Positions 5,599 through 7,851 of a DNA stretch of 7,851 nt are shown here, piece by piece. Within the stretch, counting starts at the first letter, position 1; every line of letters starts with the position of its first letter. The notes under the pieces are model-generated. The model searched no databases. It was not told the DNA's origin and saw only the letters and a list, made by a program, of their open reading frames with translations. The stretch lies in NCBI GenBank assembly GCA_903958265.1, contig CAJBSQ010000538.1, forward strand, positions 1-7,851, read 5' to 3'. The DNA comes from an uncultured Planctomycetaceae bacterium. Its GTDB lineage: Bacteria; Planctomycetota; Planctomycetia; Pirellulales; UBA1268. The translations under genes and the position numbers were made by a program.

Positions 5599-7851
5599 GA
5601 CGTCACCGCGGTGCTGGCTCCCGGTCCCGCTACGTCGATGGGTGTCTGGCCTGTGGCCCAGACAGCCAGCCGATCACGAAAAATCTTGGCGTTGTGCCGG
5701 GCATCGACGGGAAACGACTGGTGAAAAAAGAACCGCTGAATCGCCGCGGTGACCGGATCGCCCGCGCCGAGGGCCCGCAGTTCCGATGCGAGCACGTGCC
5801 GGGCGCCGGGCGAGAGCGGCCAGGAGTCGGGCTCCACCACGAGCCCCGCTCCGCCCGCGATTTCCACGAGGGCCGTGCGGCGGACCCGCGGATGACGGTT
5901 GAAGATGGTCTCCACCGGCACGCTGTGGAACATCCGCTCGGGCGTGGATACCACGTGAGCCCTTCGTCCACAGAAGTAGAGGTGGCCGGTGGCATCGAGA
6001 TAGCCCATGTCGCCCATCCGGTGCCAGACGCGGTCGCCATCGTGCACCTTGCTCGTTGCGGTCGCCTCGGGTCGCCGGAGATACTCGCGGCTCACGGTGT
6101 CGCCGCTGACCACGATCTCCCCGATCACTCGCTCCGGGCAGTCGACCAGCGGTGCAGCCGGCGGTTCTGCGAGCGGATGGACGACGCGGAGCGATACCCC
6201 CTCGATGGCGCGGCCGACCGGAGTTCCCTGTTCGCCCGTCACGGCCAGAACCGGCGAGTCTTGCTGAAGCTCGTCGGCGGAGGCGAACGTCACCGGCAGG
6301 GCTTCGGTGGCCCCATAAGGCGTGAAGCTCTCCGCCTGCGGACAGGCGATCTTCACCAGGTCGATAATGGCCTGCGAGACCGGCGCGCCGGCCATGAATA
6401 CTCGCCGGAGCTGCGGCAGCGACGTGCCGGTCTGCCGGCAGTATTCCCCGAGCTTGGACCAGAGCGCCGGCGACCCGAACGACGTCTGGTTGCCGAGGTC
6501 GCGCATCGCGCGAATGATCTGCGATGGCACGAGCGACAGTGGTCGGCTTGGATCGAGCGGCGGGAAGATGCTCCCCACTCCCAGGGCCGCCGTGAACAGG
6601 CTGAAGACTGGCAGGAGCGGCAGGTCTTGATCACCGCCGCGGAAGCCGAACTGCCCGCGAAACACGGCCAGCTGCTCGGTGAGCATCCGGTTGGTGAAGA
6701 TCACCCCCTTGGGCCTCCCCGTGGCGCCCGACGTGAAGGCGACGAGCGCTGCATCGGCGGCGTCGCGGGGCACCGGAGCGAGGGGCGAGGCCGCGGGCCG
6801 TCGCAGGTCGCAAAGCCGCATCGCGCCGCACAGGGGAAACCGGCCGGCGACGACGCAGAACCGCAGCGAGCGGAAGAGTTCTCCGGCCTTGAGGCGGAGC
6901 AGGTGGGCCCTGGGCACGCCGATGAATCCGGTGGGTTCGGCCTCCCGCATGCAGGCCACCACCGCGTCGACGCCCATGCCGGGGTCGATGAATACCGGCA
7001 CGGCACCGCGACCCATCACGGCGTAGCTGAGGGCCAGAAAATCCGCCCCCGGGGTGACGAGCATGATCACGCGTTCGGCCGCCTTCAGGCCAGCCGTCAT
7101 CAGGCCGTTTTCGTACGCATCAATGCGGGCGGCGAGCGCCCCGAAATCGAGCGTGTCGTATCGTGGGGTGTCCCGCCACCGCGGGAAACTGACCTTCGTC
7201 ACTGCCGACACCCACGGCATCGCCGTCGCCGCCGACCGCAGCGCCTCGTAGAGTCCACCGGCGGCGAGGCGGCATGTGGCCGCCGGCGAGGCACTCGGCT
7301 CGCGTGTGGTCGGCTCGATGCCGGGATTTTTGGCGGCGGTGGAGCGGCGGAGAAACGTGCGGACCTCCGCGATCGAGCGGCCAGACGCATCTTCCAGCAC
7401 GAGGTGGGAGGCGTGAGGGATTCGCACCACCTCGGCCGACGGGAAGCGGGCGGCGACCTGGCGGAGGATCCCCGGATGGAAGCAGGGATCCTTCATGCCC
7501 CAGATGATCTTCACGGGCGTGTCGGCCAGTGCCGGCAGCCGGGCCACCGTGTCGTCCATCAGCGGGGCGGTCGCATGGGATCGCGAGAACGGAATATCAC
7601 GGACGAAGCCCCAGATGGCCCGGCGGCCCGCGCGGGTGCGGTAGGGGTGGAGGTATCCCCGCTTGACCTCGTCGGGAAGGGTGTTCACCACGCCGAACGA
7701 CGTCAGCAGTTTTACAAACCGCATGGTGTCTTGCGTGAGCAGCCGGCCGATGATCGGGGCCGCCGCGCGGCGGATCATTCCGGGGAGCAGGGCCGTCTCC
7801 GCGAGCGTCGTGTTGAAGTAGACGAGCCGTTCCACGTCGGCGGGCCGACGC
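5595..7851 (-). CDS. oleBC: OleBC fusion: beta-lactone decarboxylase joined to beta-lactone synthetase (5' end outside window)
   Basis: Residues are counted from codon 7835. Residues 1-165 are the second half of an alpha/beta-hydrolase of the haloalkane dehalogenase-like OleB type: RLVYFNTT, a cap region, IIWGMKDPCF with Asp116, and HASHLVLED with the probable catalytic His144. The nucleophilic Asp would lie upstream, outside the window. A linker of about 30 residues rich in Ala/Thr/Pro follows. From about 195 the chain is an ANL adenylating enzyme of the OleC type: P-loop TSGATGRPKG (368-377), YGATE (507-511), HRMGDMGYLD with Asp609, GR (623-624) and the C-terminal catalytic Lys717 in HNAKIF. 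OleC uses ATP to close beta-hydroxy acids to beta-lactones; OleB decarboxylates these to cis-olefins. The frame stays open through the right edge (RRPADV precedes), so the GTG at 7835 is not the start. OleA is expected upstream. Confidence 0.88.
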   Translation of the reverse strand, partial: RRPADVERLVYFNTTLAETALLPGMIRRAAAPIIGRLLTQDTMRFVKLLTSFGVVNTLPDEVKRGYLHPYRTRAGRRAIWGFVRDIPFSRSHATAPLMDDTVARLPALADTPVKIIWGMKDPCFHPGILRQVAARFPSAEVVRIPHASHLVLEDASGRSIAEVRTFLRRSTAAKNPGIEPTTREPSASPAATCRLAAGGLYEALRSAATAMPWVSAVTKVSFPRWRDTPRYDTLDFGALAARIDAYENGLMTAGLKAAERVIMLVTPGADFLALSYAVMGRGAVPVFIDPGMGVDAVVACMREAEPTGFIGVPRAHLLRLKAGELFRSLRFCVVAGRFPLCGAMRLCDLRRPAASPLAPVPRDAADAALVAFTSGATGRPKGVIFTNRMLTEQLAVFRGQFGFRGGDQDLPLLPVFSLFTAALGVGSIFPPLDPSRPLSLVPSQIIRAMRDLGNQTSFGSPALWSKLGEYCRQTGTSLPQLRRVFMAGAPVSQAIIDLVKIACPQAESFTPYGATEALPVTFASADELQQDSPVLAVTGEQGTPVGRAIEGVSLRVVHPLAEPPAAPLVDCPERVIGEIVVSGDTVSREYLRRPEATATSKVHDGDRVWHRMGDMGYLDATGHLYFCGRRAHVVSTPERMFHSVPVETIFNRHPRVRRTALVEIAGGAGLVVEPDSWPLSPGARHVLASELRALGAGDPVTAAIQRFFFHQSFPVDARHNAKIFRDRLAVWATGQTPIDVAGPGASTAVTS

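Noticed and set aside
7833..7835. GTG as the start codon of the OleBC gene
   Set aside because: The frame stays open to the window edge and the preceding codons (RRPAD) continue the hydrolase strand, so the gene starts outside the window.
1..7851. CRISPR arrays, insertion sequence ends or attachment sites
   Set aside because: Reading by eye I found no regularly spaced direct repeats, paired terminal inverted repeats, transposase motifs or tRNA genes that would anchor an integrated element.

Overview
This is a very GC-rich bacterial window, coded mostly on the minus strand. Its core is a long-chain olefin (ole) biosynthesis locus accompanied by lipid-modifying genes. I infer a Planctomycete, perhaps Pirellulales-like. 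The grounds are the mix of ole genes, a Sulfotransfer_3-type sulfotransferase and front-end-type desaturases, weak or absent Shine-Dalgarno sequences on most large genes, and a small coiled protein at the left end that looks like planctomycete proteins I remember. An actinobacterium is the main alternative, because OleB-OleC fusions were first described there. No search was run, so the taxonomic call is an inference.

Left end (1-803): the tail of an open reading frame entering from outside, resembling the N-terminal part of Eco57I/type IIG-like DNA methylases, stops abruptly at 157-159. A small helical protein of unknown function (152-517) overlaps it, and its last third looks out of frame. 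Bases 518-803 hold no convincing gene, only two GC-rich hairpins. This end looks like an eroded junction.

Centre left (804-3110, minus strand): a front-end-type fatty acid desaturase (3110-1902), then a second histidine-box desaturase (1857-1024) 44 bases downstream, then a 28-residue lysine-rich peptide gene (890-804) with the best ribosome-binding site in the window. Centre (3345-4544, plus strand): a PAPS-dependent-type sulfotransferase, divergent from the desaturases and convergent with the ole genes.

Right (4609-7851, minus strand): oleBC and oleD, overlapping by ATGA. OleBC is a single polypeptide joining a beta-lactone decarboxylase (OleB, N-terminus outside the window) to a beta-lactone synthetase (OleC). 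OleD is the NADPH-dependent 2-alkyl-3-ketoalkanoate reductase. OleA, the condensing thiolase, is not here and would be expected upstream of OleBC beyond base 7851.

In the known pathway OleA joins two fatty acyl-CoAs head to head, OleD reduces the beta-keto acid, OleC closes a beta-lactone, and OleB removes CO2 to leave a cis internal olefin. The neighbouring desaturases could supply unsaturated acyl chains, as expected for polyunsaturated hydrocarbons. The sulfotransferase could act on a hydroxylated lipid. Both functional links rest on position alone.
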